This document shows positions 6,907 to 15,906 of a stretch of DNA of 64,000 nucleotides, piece by piece. A program made the position numbers and the translations under genes. The DNA comes from Oscillospiraceae bacterium (GTDB taxonomy: Bacteria > Bacillota > Clostridia > Oscillospirales > SIG627), in NCBI GenBank assembly GCA_015065325.1, contig SVQO01000011.1, positions 1-64,000 of the forward strand, read 5' to 3'. The notes under the pieces were generated by a model that searched no databases, was not told where the DNA came from, and saw nothing but the letters and a program-made list of their open reading frames with translations. The number at the start of each line of letters is the position of its first letter. Within the stretch, counting starts at the first letter, position 1.

Positions 6907-8310
6907 ATGAAGATATTCAACATTCGCGATTTCGGCGCAAAATTCTGCGATTCCCTGCAAACCGAGAAAATTCAAGCCGCCATCGACGCTTGTTTTTTGG
7001 CAGGAGGCGGACGCGTTTTGATCCCTTGCGGGATTTATTTAACAGGCGATATTCGTATACGTTCAAACGTAGAGATTTATTTGGAATCCGGCGCTATTTT
7101 GAAAGGCAGCCGTAATCCCGAGGATTATTTCAATTACAGAAACGATACGCTTGAACCCGTTCCGATCGAGGAAGCAGGCGACACTCCCCAAACCGGTCGA
7201 AGTGCCATTTCTACAAGCGATTGGTCCAACGCACTGATCCGTGCTTTTGATGCGCACGATTTCTCCATTATCGGTGAAAAGGGCTCCTACATTGATGGAT
7301 CCAACGTTTACAACCCCAACGGTGAAAACAATTGCCGCGGACCTCACGGCATCGGTATCTGGAGATGCAAGAACATGCACTTCGAGGGTTACACCTTCGT
7401 CAATAGCTCCAACTGGTGTCACGCCATATTCAAAAGTCAAAATATTTCTTTCAAGAACGTTACCGTTTACGGTGGATTTGACGGAATTGACATCCGCACC
7501 TGCGACAACGTGCTGATTGAAGACTGCGATCTTAACACGGGCGACGATGCAGTTGCAGGATTTGATAACAATGACGTTATCGTAAGAAACTGCCAGCTCA
7601 ATTCCGTTGCTATGCCTTTGCGAATCGGCGGAAACAACTTTCTTGTGGAAAACTGCGTATCCGAAAAGCGTGATTTCGGGCAACGTCTCGGTCTTTCCTT
7701 GGAAAAGAAGCAGCTCGGGTGTATCTCCGATGAAACCTGCCGCCACGAATCTCACGCCGTTTTCTCTTATTACTGCGATTTTCGCGCGACACTGAGAAAA
7801 GCTCCTGAAAATATTGTAATACGCAATTGTCACTTCGCTCAGGCAAGAGAAATGATGCGCTTGGAGTTTACGGGACTAAACCGTTGGTGCAGACAGAGAG
7901 CTTTAAAAGAGATCACCTTTGAAAACTGTTATATCGGTGATCTGTATAATACGGGTATGTTATGGGGCGATGCGGACGATAAGGTGATTTGCCGCTTTAA
8001 AAACGTAACGTTTGCTTGCCGCGAGGGAAAGGGCGACGCACCCATTCTTGCGGTCGGTAACGTGGAAAAGCTCCTTTTTGAGGATTGCACCTTCCAAGGT
8101 TATACCAAGCCCGTTTTCCTGGTTGGTACCGATGATATGGAAAATATAGAATTCGTTCGTTCCGGAGAAGCCGAACTGAAAAAGGCTACGCTGGAAGAAT
8201 GCATTGAGGCACACCCCTCCGGAATTGCAAGCCAGGATCGTGGAAAATTTCTCTTTTGGAATTTAAAGGATCCTACCGCTCCCCCCATTCAGGGGAAGAA
8301 AACGAAATAA
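6907..8310 (+). CDS. GH28-like right-handed beta-helix enzyme (polygalacturonase family)
   Basis: A 467-residue protein starting NIRDFGAKFCDS, typical of GH28 and pectate-lyase-like beta-helix enzymes, with AAIDACFLAGGGRVLIP. Polygalacturonases use three Asp residues spaced 21 and 1 apart. Here D192 (in GGFDGIDIRT), D213 and D214 (NTGDDAVAG) keep that spacing exactly. The NTD motif is changed to GFD, and the usual GHG histidine position reads VAMPLRIGG, so the chemistry may differ from classic polygalacturonase. There is no signal peptide, so it probably acts on imported oligouronides. It is divergent from the esterase operon and ends at a strong terminator. Confidence 0.82.
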   Translation: MKIFNIRDFGAKFCDSLQTEKIQAAIDACFLAGGGRVLIPCGIYLTGDIRIRSNVEIYLESGAILKGSRNPEDYFNYRNDTLEPVPIEEAGDTPQTGRSAISTSDWSNALIRAFDAHDFSIIGEKGSYIDGSNVYNPNGENNCRGPHGIGIWRCKNMHFEGYTFVNSSNWCHAIFKSQNISFKNVTVYGGFDGIDIRTCDNVLIEDCDLNTGDDAVAGFDNNDVIVRNCQLNSVAMPLRIGGNNFLVENCVSEKRDFGQRLGLSLEKKQLGCISDETCRHESHAVFSYYCDFRATLRKAPENIVIRNCHFAQAREMMRLEFTGLNRWCRQRALKEITFENCYIGDLYNTGMLWGDADDKVICRFKNVTFACREGKGDAPILAVGNVEKLLFEDCTFQGYTKPVFLVGTDDMENIEFVRSGEAELKKATLEECIEAHPSGIASQDRGKFLFWNLKDPTAPPIQGKKTK

Positions 8311-8333
8311 AAAACAAAAACGCCTATCCAAAG

Positions 8334-8373
8334 AAAAAGAACCTCGACGGTTATGACCGTCGAGGTTCTTTTT
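8334..8373. terminator. Bidirectional terminator between the GH28-like gene and locus A
   Basis: A 16-bp stem (AAAGAACCTCGACGGT facing ACCGTCGAGGTTCTTT), loop TATG, with T-runs both ways. It ends the GH28-like transcript and the long minus-strand operon that finishes with the PHP gene. Confidence 0.95.
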
Positions 8374-8387
8374 CCGGGAAAGCAAAT

Positions 8388-9113
8388 TCAAGGCAATATA
8401 ATACGCTGTCCCGCAAGCTCCAACAAATAATTTTTGCTTTTCAGCAGAGCGGCAAGGCCGTAAGAATCCTCAGGTAAAATCGGCGCACGGAGAGCAGCAA
8501 GACCTTCGTGCTCTTTATCGGGATGATGAAAATCAGAGCCTGCAGTCACGATGGCAAAGCCATCTTTTTTGGCTGCGTTGGAGGTCATTCCGTTTCGTGA
8601 ATTGTGATTGGGATGCATATTGAAGATCTCAACGCCGTCCAGCAAAGAAGGATCTACTTTTTCCATTCCGTCTCGTCCGGGATGCGCCTGAACCAAGAGA
8701 CTGTCGGGCATAGAAATCTCCTTGCGGAAATTGGCAAGTCCGTACGGCAAAAGATCGTAAATTACTTCCAAAAGTTCACGGTTTACTCCGAAAACCAAAT
8801 AGTCATTCACGTTTTCCGTGAAACGGATCTCTGCCCCGAGATAAACCTTTACACCAAGCTTTTTTCCGCATTCATCGGCTTTATAAAAGTCGTCCAGAAA
8901 GCGGTCGATGTACGTGTTTTTATCCGTTCCGTCGGTCCGATAGATGAAATGGTTCTCGATCACGATCGCATCAAAGCCCGCCTTTTGATAAGCAAAAATC
9001 ACTTGCTCCGGGGTAGCTCTTCCGCACGAGCTGGCAGGAGAGGTATGGGAATGGAGCTCCACTCGAAAAGGATACGCCACCATAAGACTGTTTTTGAATT
9101 CAATCAGATTCAT
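8388..9113 (-). CDS. PHP-domain metal-dependent phosphoesterase
   Basis: A 241-residue PHP protein. The metal ligands are visible in order: VELHSHTSPAS (H21, H23), IVIENHF, the ribbon LLVQAHPGRDGM, NMHPNHN and GSDFHHPDKE. The family hydrolyses phosphate esters such as nucleoside bisphosphates, histidinol phosphate or phosphotyrosine. This sequence is closer to the stand-alone PHP group than to the CpsB/YwqE tyrosine phosphatases, whose N-terminus reads DIHSHILPGIDDG. It begins seven bases after the phosphoglycosyl transferase stop, so it is the distal gene of locus A. Whether it acts in polysaccharide control is open. Confidence 0.85.
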   Translation of the reverse strand: MNLIEFKNSLMVAYPFRVELHSHTSPASSCGRATPEQVIFAYQKAGFDAIVIENHFIYRTDGTDKNTYIDRFLDDFYKADECGKKLGVKVYLGAEIRFTENVNDYLVFGVNRELLEVIYDLLPYGLANFRKEISMPDSLLVQAHPGRDGMEKVDPSLLDGVEIFNMHPNHNSRNGMTSNAAKKDGFAIVTAGSDFHHPDKEHEGLAALRAPILPEDSYGLAALLKSKNYLLELAGQRIILP

Positions 9114-9119
9114 CGCGCG

Positions 9120-10502
9120 TTAAGACTCCTTTTCCTCTTTACTCTTTTCATTGATTTCGCGGCACTCCTCTTTTGAAAAGCCTTCCGTGCTTTCTTTCAT
9201 AAACATAACCTTCACAGTCATCAGGATCAGCTTGATATCCAGAAGCAAGGAATAATTTTGAATATACATCAGATCCAACTGTAATTTATCGTAGGGTGCA
9301 GTATTGTATTTCCCGTAGAGTTGTGCAAGACCGGTAAGTCCTCCGCGAAACTTCAGACGATACGCAAATTCGGGTATCCTTTCCGAATAGAGACGCATAT
9401 GTTCGATGCGCTCAGGGCGAGGACCAACCAAACTCATATCGCCGATTAAAATATCAATCAGCTGAGGAAGTTCGTCCATTCGGGTCGCGCGCAAAATTCT
9501 ACCAACCGGAGTTACGCGGGGATCGTTCTCTCCCGTAGGAACCACACCGTCCTTCTCGGAATCCACAAACATACTACGAAACTTGTGAATGCGAAAAACA
9601 CGTCCGCCGATGGTTCCTCTCTCTTGTCGGAAAAACACAGGGCCACCGTCGTAAAGTTTGATGGCAATGGCAGAGATCAGAAAGATGGGAGAGGTCAAAA
9701 CCAAAAGTAAAAGAGATACTACGATATCAAGCAAGCGCTTTGCGAAACGCTGCTCAATGGTAAGACCTACGTTGCGATAAAGCAGAAGAGGGGTGTCAAA
9801 AATGTGCAAGCTTTCTGCTCCTCTGACCAAAATATCGGATATTTTCGTGGTGGTATAGGCGCGGATATCGTTCTCGAAGCAGATCTTTAGGATCTTATTT
9901 CTCTGCTCGGAATGGACGTCGTAAATGATCACGCATTCGTAATCCCGAATGGTATCCTCCAGCTTTTCAATTCCCACTGAGATATGCAAAAGCTCACCGA
10001 TGGCAAATTTATCCTTACGCTGAGAGACCTTTTCCAAAAAAACGTCGGGTGAATAATTGTCGTAGATCAACAAGGTCTTCTTTGAGGGGAAAATCTTGGA
10101 AAGCATCCAATTTCCGCCGAACGTGATCGCGATGATGACGACAATATCCCATAAAAGTGCATACAGAAGCGGAACGAAACTGACGTAACCGGCAGACAAT
10201 AGGACGATCTGCAAATAAGTGACGAACAAAGTGGAAACCGTCGCAAGTATTTGAGCGGTAATCAAATTGGTTCTGCGGAAAATCCCGTATTTTAAGCCGT
10301 CAAAAGAATTCAGAAACAGTGTGAGAACGACGGCGTAAACAAAATAGAAAAACCAGTTTCCCTTTTCAACGAAAGGAACCACGATCTCGTCGTTGTACCA
10401 CGTTAACCATACGTTTGCAAAGATCAGCGTTTGCGCCAAAATCAAAGTCAAGGACAGCAAAAAACGCAAAAAGCGTTTATACTGTTCGTTTTTGATCTTC
10501 AT
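9120..10502 (-). CDS. Polytopic undecaprenyl-phosphate sugar-1-phosphate transferase (WcaJ/WbaP/CpsE type), locus A
   Basis: It transfers a sugar-1-phosphate to undecaprenyl phosphate, starting a polysaccharide repeat or linkage unit at the membrane. The 460 residues comprise about four N-terminal membrane helices (residues 10-135), a nucleotide-fold middle domain (LLIYDNYSPDVF onward) and the catalytic domain from about 255 (KRLLDIVVSLLLLVLTSP). Catalytic-domain motifs are FRQERGTIGG, HKFRSM, TRMDELPQL, MSLVGPRPE and GLTGLAQLYGKYNT. It is strikingly similar to the protein at 18882-20291, down to the shared C-terminal TVKVMF/KESTEG region. The sugar cannot be read from the sequence. Confidence 0.93.
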   Translation of the reverse strand: MKIKNEQYKRFLRFLLSLTLILAQTLIFANVWLTWYNDEIVVPFVEKGNWFFYFVYAVVLTLFLNSFDGLKYGIFRRTNLITAQILATVSTLFVTYLQIVLLSAGYVSFVPLLYALLWDIVVIIAITFGGNWMLSKIFPSKKTLLIYDNYSPDVFLEKVSQRKDKFAIGELLHISVGIEKLEDTIRDYECVIIYDVHSEQRNKILKICFENDIRAYTTTKISDILVRGAESLHIFDTPLLLYRNVGLTIEQRFAKRLLDIVVSLLLLVLTSPIFLISAIAIKLYDGGPVFFRQERGTIGGRVFRIHKFRSMFVDSEKDGVVPTGENDPRVTPVGRILRATRMDELPQLIDILIGDMSLVGPRPERIEHMRLYSERIPEFAYRLKFRGGLTGLAQLYGKYNTAPYDKLQLDLMYIQNYSLLLDIKLILMTVKVMFMKESTEGFSKEECREINEKSKEEKES

Positions 10503-10537
10503 CCACTTGCCTCCTTTGCTAAAATTTAAACAACCTT

Positions 10538-11647
10538 TTATTTGCTGAATTTTTCAATAATGGCGTCTACGATGCGCTCGCTGGCATGACCGTCGCCGTA
10601 GGGGTTGCAAGCACGGCTCATACGGTCGTATTCCTCGGTATCGGTCAAAAGTCGCAGGGTTTCGCGGTAAATGACCTCGCTGTCGGTACCGACCAGCTTC
10701 AAGGTACCGGCGGCAATTCCTTCGGGACGCTCGGTGGTATTGCGAAGAACCAGAACGGGCTTACCGAGAGAAGGTGCTTCCTCTTGAATTCCGCCGCTGT
10801 CGGAAAGAATGATATGAGCTTTGTTCTGGAAGTTGTGAAAATCAAATACTTCCAGGGGCTCGATCAGCTTGACTCTGTCGCAATCACCGAAGATCTCATC
10901 GGCAGCAGCGCGAACGAGGGGATTCTTGTGAATGGGATAGATGACCTTGTAGCCGGGAACCTCATCCAAAACTCTGCGGATCCCGCGGAAAATATTTTTC
11001 ATCGGCTCGCCCAAATTTTCCCTGCGGTGAGCGGTGAGAAGGATTAACTTATCCCCGTCAAGCCAATCCAATTCGGGATGAGTATAGCCTTCATCAACGG
11101 TGGTGCTCATTGCATCGATTACCGTGTTTCCGGTAACGTAGATTTTTTCATCGGGAAGATTTTCCTTCAAAAGGTTTTCTCGGGAAAGCTCAGTAGGCGC
11201 AAAGTACATATCGGTCATACAATCCACCATCTGACGGTTCATTTCCTCGGGATAGGGAGAATATTTGTCATAGGTACGAAGACCTGCCTCTACGTGGCCA
11301 ATGGCGATCTGATTGTAGAATGCCGCCAGTGCACCTGCGAAGGTGGTGGAGGTGTCACCGTGCACCAAAACGATGTCGGGTTTCGTTTCCTTCAGAACAC
11401 CGTCGATGCCGGTCAAGGCGCGGGTGGTGATATCGGAAAGAGTCTGCCCCTGCTTCATCATATTCAGGTCATAATCGGGGGTAATATCAAACGTAGCAAG
11501 CACCTGATCCAGCATTTCGCGATGCTGGGCAGTAACGCATACGATGCTCTCGATCTCTTCCCTTTTCTCAAGTTCCTTTACCAGAGGAGCCATTTTGATC
11601 GCTTCGGGACGGGTCCCGAAAATGCTCATTACTTTAATTTTTTTCAT
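10538..11647 (-). CDS. wecB: UDP-N-acetylglucosamine 2-epimerase (non-hydrolysing)
   Basis: It interconverts UDP-GlcNAc and UDP-ManNAc in the cytosol. At 369 residues it has full family length, with SIFGTRPEAIKMAPLVKELE at the N-terminus, VHGDTSTTFAGALAAFY, GHVEAGLRTYDKYSPYPEE, LTAHRRENLG and the UDP-binding SDSGGIQEEAPSLGKPVLVLR. Together with the TagA-type transferase in the same operon it would supply UDP-ManNAc for a linkage unit. A second, divergent member of the family at 21620-22804 belongs to the FucNAc pathway, so the two are not redundant. Confidence 0.95.
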   Translation of the reverse strand: MKKIKVMSIFGTRPEAIKMAPLVKELEKREEIESIVCVTAQHREMLDQVLATFDITPDYDLNMMKQGQTLSDITTRALTGIDGVLKETKPDIVLVHGDTSTTFAGALAAFYNQIAIGHVEAGLRTYDKYSPYPEEMNRQMVDCMTDMYFAPTELSRENLLKENLPDEKIYVTGNTVIDAMSTTVDEGYTHPELDWLDGDKLILLTAHRRENLGEPMKNIFRGIRRVLDEVPGYKVIYPIHKNPLVRAAADEIFGDCDRVKLIEPLEVFDFHNFQNKAHIILSDSGGIQEEAPSLGKPVLVLRNTTERPEGIAAGTLKLVGTDSEVIYRETLRLLTDTEEYDRMSRACNPYGDGHASERIVDAIIEKFSK

Positions 11648-11663
11648 ATTGACCTCAATTCAA

Positions 11664-12668
11664 CTATTTCAAAAGAAGCTTGATCATCCCCATTAAAGAT
11701 CTTTTTTTGGGAAGGGGAACAAAATCTCTTTTGCGTAGCTTTTTTATATTCGAATATTTCGATCCAACAAAGCGATATAACTCAGGATTATTCTCTTTTA
11801 GAAAAGCGTCAAAAATCTGACTCCTACCCCTACCACGCTCAATATCGGCATCATAAACACTTCCGAGACAATAGTGGGTATAGATCACTTTTTCAAAAAC
11901 GGCATAAACATATCCTTTCTGCCATTGATTCATTTCAGCAGTTTTCAAGAACTCAATGACTCTGTGCACAACTCGGTTATGATCATCATATCTTCTCACA
12001 AAATTTTCGACATTGACACTTTGATTTACATTTCCTATCATATACTTGTAAACAATATCATTTAAAAAAGTAACCGTCTTAACAAAAGGAAACGGAAGCA
12101 GCTGATATTCTACATCAACATAAAATGTCTTTTCTTGCAACCGTATATTGTGCTCCTGAAGAAGTTTGGTTTTATATGTCGTGGAATGAATAGAAATATA
12201 TAAATTCTTTACATTCAATTCATCTAATGTATACTCTCTTCCATACTCAATGTTACTATTGCTAACCTCTTGACTCAAGCCGGTAATCATATCAACTGTG
12301 TGATATGTACTTGAAACTATGTCAGATTCACAAGTTTCAAGAAAATCGACAAGCTTTATTAAGTTTTTGGTGTCAACCCAGTCATCTACATCAACAACCT
12401 TATAGTATTTTGCTGTAGTTGAATACAAAGCAGCATTAACAGCCGAACCGTGACCTCCGTTTTCTTTATTAATTACACGAACCGTGTCGGGATACATTTT
12501 ACTATATTTTTCTGCCAATTCTTTCGTGTTATCTTTAGAACCGTCATTTACAATAATCACTTCGATTCGATCGACCAACTTATCATGTATAAATGTGGGG
12601 ATACAACGATCGATATAAGGAGCAGCGTTATAGGACGGGATTCCAATAGCCAAAATTCTATTTTCCAT
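11664..12668 (-). CDS. Family 2 glycosyltransferase
   Basis: A 334-residue GT-A fold enzyme. It opens with AIGIPSYNAAPYIDRCIP, followed by the nucleotide-binding VIIVNDGSKDNT, NGGHGSAVNAAL and the D-x-D-like VVDVDDWVD. It has no membrane anchor apart from a basic C-terminus, so it acts on lipid-linked intermediates at the inner face of the membrane. Donor and acceptor are unknown. The start codon overlaps the upstream GT4 stop (TAATG). This gene and the next two upstream look more AT-rich than the rest of the operon, suggesting a replaceable specificity cassette. Confidence 0.9.
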   Translation of the reverse strand: MENRILAIGIPSYNAAPYIDRCIPTFIHDKLVDRIEVIIVNDGSKDNTKELAEKYSKMYPDTVRVINKENGGHGSAVNAALYSTTAKYYKVVDVDDWVDTKNLIKLVDFLETCESDIVSSTYHTVDMITGLSQEVSNSNIEYGREYTLDELNVKNLYISIHSTTYKTKLLQEHNIRLQEKTFYVDVEYQLLPFPFVKTVTFLNDIVYKYMIGNVNQSVNVENFVRRYDDHNRVVHRVIEFLKTAEMNQWQKGYVYAVFEKVIYTHYCLGSVYDADIERGRGRSQIFDAFLKENNPELYRFVGSKYSNIKKLRKRDFVPLPKKRSLMGMIKLLLK

Positions 12669-13906
12669 TATTTTAACAGCCTCCGCTTCAAATTATCGTC
12701 AAAATCTTTTGCTACATTCTGAGCAGCGTATTTCTCGGCCTCTTCTGGCTTAAAACATCCGGTGCCATTTGCCATTGCAACAAATTGCTTTGCAACATCA
12801 TAGGCTTCGCTATAACAGCAAACACCGCCACAGGAAGTGATAATCTTTCCCGCAGGAGAGAGCTTATCAGTCAAACCGAGTATGGGTTTTCCAGCGCCAA
12901 GATAATCAGCTATTTTAGCAGCAAAGAAAATCGAACCATTAGGTAAAATATCAAAGAAGGGTGCATCAATATGAAGTAAACAATCCGATTCTTGCATAAT
13001 CTGTAAACTACGGAAATAGTCGCACGGCTCCTCGATAGAAATTACATCCTGGAGGAAAAAAACGTACACCATATTCTTAATTGCATCCGGTATATTTCCA
13101 ACCAGTCGAACCTTTATTCTCTTAAGCATCTCCGGATTCACATCCTTAAGAAGCAGTACACCTCTTACAATCGGCTCCACGCTACGATAATTATCGCTTT
13201 GCCCGATAAACGTAAACACAAATTTTTCATTTTTCCTCTCGACCTCGCTACTATAGAGTCTCTTATCATAGGAATGTGGGACTACTAAGGATTTCTTTTC
13301 CCTCACTGCAACATCGTTCATGATGTATTCCGCTTGTGCTTGGGTTGGAGTGATAATGATGTCCGCCTCATCAAGAACTTTTCTCTCCAGTTTGTATAAT
13401 TGACTCAGTTTTTGAAATGCAGGACGTTTTATCAGAGGTGCTATTCTTCCCAAAAAGAAATGAGGCGCGTGGAAATACAGTTTTCTTACAAGTTTGTGTC
13501 GATTTTCAAGAAAGTAAAATTTTGTCTCATATGGATTGTTTCCAATCGGATCCGCAAGACTTGCAATCCAAGGAATCGTCGGATCAATCGCTCTTATTTT
13601 AAAGCCGACATATTGAGATTCCGGCGGAAGCGAACGAGTCATAATTGCATCAAACTTCTCTGTTTTGCATAATTCCTTGTAGGTCTCTACCGTTTTTTCA
13701 ACAAATTCATCAAAATCATCCGTATCGATGATATACTGTCGAATATTATCGCTTTTCATGGCAGAGTCTTTTTTATAGCTCCACTTCGTGGATTTTGCAC
13801 TACAAACAACATACTCATTTTCTGAATTTGCTAACAGTTTATAAGTCACTAATGCTTCAGAAGTTGTTACAGGAACATAGAACCAACTGGCCACAAAAAT
13901 CTTCAT
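12668..13906 (-). CDS. Family 4-like glycosyltransferase
   Basis: A 412-residue GT-B-type protein. The N-terminal KIFVASWFYVPVTTSEALVTYKLL domain is followed by ADIIITPTQAQAEYIMNDV and a C-terminal Rossmann lobe with VFTFIGQSDNYRSVEPIVRGV. The donor-binding end reads FAAKIADYLGAGKPILGLTD. There is no signal or membrane helix. It probably adds a sugar, perhaps galactofuranose given the neighbouring Glf, to the locus A polymer; that link is inference from position. It starts six bases after the glf stop codon. Confidence 0.85.
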   Translation of the reverse strand: MKIFVASWFYVPVTTSEALVTYKLLANSENEYVVCSAKSTKWSYKKDSAMKSDNIRQYIIDTDDFDEFVEKTVETYKELCKTEKFDAIMTRSLPPESQYVGFKIRAIDPTIPWIASLADPIGNNPYETKFYFLENRHKLVRKLYFHAPHFFLGRIAPLIKRPAFQKLSQLYKLERKVLDEADIIITPTQAQAEYIMNDVAVREKKSLVVPHSYDKRLYSSEVERKNEKFVFTFIGQSDNYRSVEPIVRGVLLLKDVNPEMLKRIKVRLVGNIPDAIKNMVYVFFLQDVISIEEPCDYFRSLQIMQESDCLLHIDAPFFDILPNGSIFFAAKIADYLGAGKPILGLTDKLSPAGKIITSCGGVCCYSEAYDVAKQFVAMANGTGCFKPEEAEKYAAQNVAKDFDDNLKRRLLK

Positions 13907-13912
13907 AATAAT

Positions 13913-15061
13913 TTATCCTCCAATAATTCTTTCTGCCATATCGATAGCAGAATTCACAACCAAATCCATATTATAGTACTTATACTCCGCAAGTCTTCCA
14001 ATCAAATACAGATTCTCAATATCTTTTGCAACTGTCGCATATTTGGAATACTTGTTTTCACATTCTTTTAAAGGGATAGGATAATAAGGGATCATTCCAC
14101 GCTCGTACTTACAGGGGAATTCACGAACAATCGTTGTATTCATAATATCATTCTTACATTTTTCAATAGTAAAACTCTTAAATTCAGAAATACGCGTAAA
14201 ATCATGATCATTTGGATAATTTACAACAGCTGCAGGCTGAAAAACGTTTTTCTCAATATTTTCAAACTCGAATCTCAGTGAGCGATACTCTAACTCACCA
14301 AATTTATAATCAAAAAGCTCATCAATGCAACCGGTATAGATGAAAATAATATCAGCCGAACCATCAAAATATACTCGATTATTCTTAATTTCAATCTGTT
14401 CGAGTGCATCAGCTTCCAAATGAAGTCGAATATTCTCGTGATCCAACATTCTTTCAAATAGCTCGGTGTAACCATTTTTAGGCATATACTGGTAAGAATC
14501 ACGGAAATATCCATCTTCAAAAGAAATACTCACCGGGACTCTTCCAGTTACTCCATCACCCATTTGTTCAGGTAAAAGCCCCCACTGCTTTTTTGTATAG
14601 TTTAAAAACACCTTGTTATAAACATATTCCGATAATTCAGCAAGTTCAGGGTCATTTTCTTCACGCAATTGAGAAATCGTTACCTTGCTACCCATTCCAT
14701 ACTTATTAATTAATTTTTCCTTGATACGCTTGACCTTGTCCTCAGAAAAGCAAAGTTTCAAAGAATTCAAAGAAAAAGGTATGGGGACGTATTTACCATC
14801 AATATAACCAAGAACTTTATGCTTATATTCAAACCAATCGGTAAAACGACTCAAATAATTAAATACGCGTTCAATACTTGTGTGAAAAATATGAGGACCA
14901 TACTCATGAATATAAGCCCCCGAACGATCTTTGTAATCAAATGCGTTGCCACCAATTTGCTTTCTCTTTTCATATACATCAACGGTGAATCCGGCTTCTG
15001 CTAATTTCCTGGCAACCGTTGCACCGGCAAAACCGGCGCCAGCAACAACTACTCTTTTCAT
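13913..15061 (-). CDS. glf: UDP-galactopyranose mutase
   Basis: This flavoenzyme converts UDP-galactopyranose to UDP-galactofuranose. The 382-residue length is normal. The FAD-binding GAGFAGATVARKLAEAG is followed by EKRKQIGGNAFD, the family signature YGPHIFHTS, and NYTKKQWG. The C-terminal IGRLAEYKYYNMDLV block is typical. Its presence means the locus A polymer very probably contains galactofuranose. It sits 80 bases downstream of the exporter ATPase, the largest gap in the operon, where base composition turns AT-rich. Confidence 0.97.
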   Translation of the reverse strand: MKRVVVAGAGFAGATVARKLAEAGFTVDVYEKRKQIGGNAFDYKDRSGAYIHEYGPHIFHTSIERVFNYLSRFTDWFEYKHKVLGYIDGKYVPIPFSLNSLKLCFSEDKVKRIKEKLINKYGMGSKVTISQLREENDPELAELSEYVYNKVFLNYTKKQWGLLPEQMGDGVTGRVPVSISFEDGYFRDSYQYMPKNGYTELFERMLDHENIRLHLEADALEQIEIKNNRVYFDGSADIIFIYTGCIDELFDYKFGELEYRSLRFEFENIEKNVFQPAAVVNYPNDHDFTRISEFKSFTIEKCKNDIMNTTIVREFPCKYERGMIPYYPIPLKECENKYSKYATVAKDIENLYLIGRLAEYKYYNMDLVVNSAIDMAERIIGG

Positions 15062-15141
15062 AATAAACTCCTTTGCATTTAAATAATTATTTCTTTGTTA
15101 TAAAATACATTTTTACCGCAAACCATTCTTTGCTTGGAAAA

Positions 15142-15897
15142 TCAATTTAAATTGAGCATTTTATTCGTATATTCGTCGCAAACCTCTTTGCCACCGATCT
15201 TTACGATCTTGCCGTGGTCTAACCAAACAACGGTATCGCACATTTTTTTGATCTGCTCCACGGAATGGGAAACGAACAAAACGGTGGTTCCGCCGCCGAT
15301 CATGGAAAGCATCTTATCCATACTCTTTGCCTGGAAGGCGATATCGCCTACAGACAAAATCTCATCCACAATGAGAATTTCCGGCTCTACGATCGTAGCA
15401 ACGGAGAAAGCCAGACGAGCTACCATACCTGAGGAAAAGTTTTGAACGGGAACCTCCAAAAAGTCGTGAAGCTCGGAAAAATCCACGATCTCCTGAAACT
15501 TGGAGTCGATCAGCTCCTTGGAATAACCCATAATGGCACCGTTGAGATAAATATTCTCGCGGGCAGTCAACTGGGGATCGAAACCGGCGCCAAGCTCGAT
15601 CATCGGACATATATTGCCGAATGCGCGAACCTCGCCCTTCGTGGACTTCAAAACACCTGCCACGATTTTTAATAGGGTGGATTTACCTGCTCCGTTAGAA
15701 CCGAGAAAGCCTACCACTTCCCCCTTCCTTACGGTAAAGTCTACATCGGTCAGAGCCCAAAATTCCTTTTGGGGCGGCTTTTTCTTGCCGCTGAAAATAT
15801 CCACAAACCACTGTTTTAAAGAAAAGCCCTTCTCGATACCGAGATTGAATCGCATAGAGACGTGGTCAACCTCGATCATATTCTCTCTGTTATCCAT
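15142..15897 (-). CDS. wzt: Polysaccharide/teichoic-acid ABC exporter, ATPase subunit
   Basis: A 251-residue ATPase of the Wzt/TagH/RfbE group. Walker A is FLGSNGAGKSTLLK, the signature is NFSSGMVARLAFS and Walker B is EILIVDEILSVGD, ending in the H-loop FVSHS. The extra N-terminal stretch FSLKQWFVDIFSGKKK is typical of this exporter group. It lacks the long C-terminal carbohydrate-binding domain of some Wzt proteins, so export is probably not coupled to recognition of a chain-end modification. It pairs with the permease 9 bases upstream. The start codon has TAAGGAG at good spacing. Confidence 0.95.
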   Translation of the reverse strand: MDNRENMIEVDHVSMRFNLGIEKGFSLKQWFVDIFSGKKKPPQKEFWALTDVDFTVRKGEVVGFLGSNGAGKSTLLKIVAGVLKSTKGEVRAFGNICPMIELGAGFDPQLTARENIYLNGAIMGYSKELIDSKFQEIVDFSELHDFLEVPVQNFSSGMVARLAFSVATIVEPEILIVDEILSVGDIAFQAKSMDKMLSMIGGGTTVLFVSHSVEQIKKMCDTVVWLDHGKIVKIGGKEVCDEYTNKMLNLN

Positions 15898-15906
15898 TGT
15901 CTCTCC

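Noticed and set aside
6738-6923. 61-codon minus-strand frame between the esterase and GH28-like genes
   Set aside because: It runs through two divergent promoters and is low-complexity; no ribosome site.
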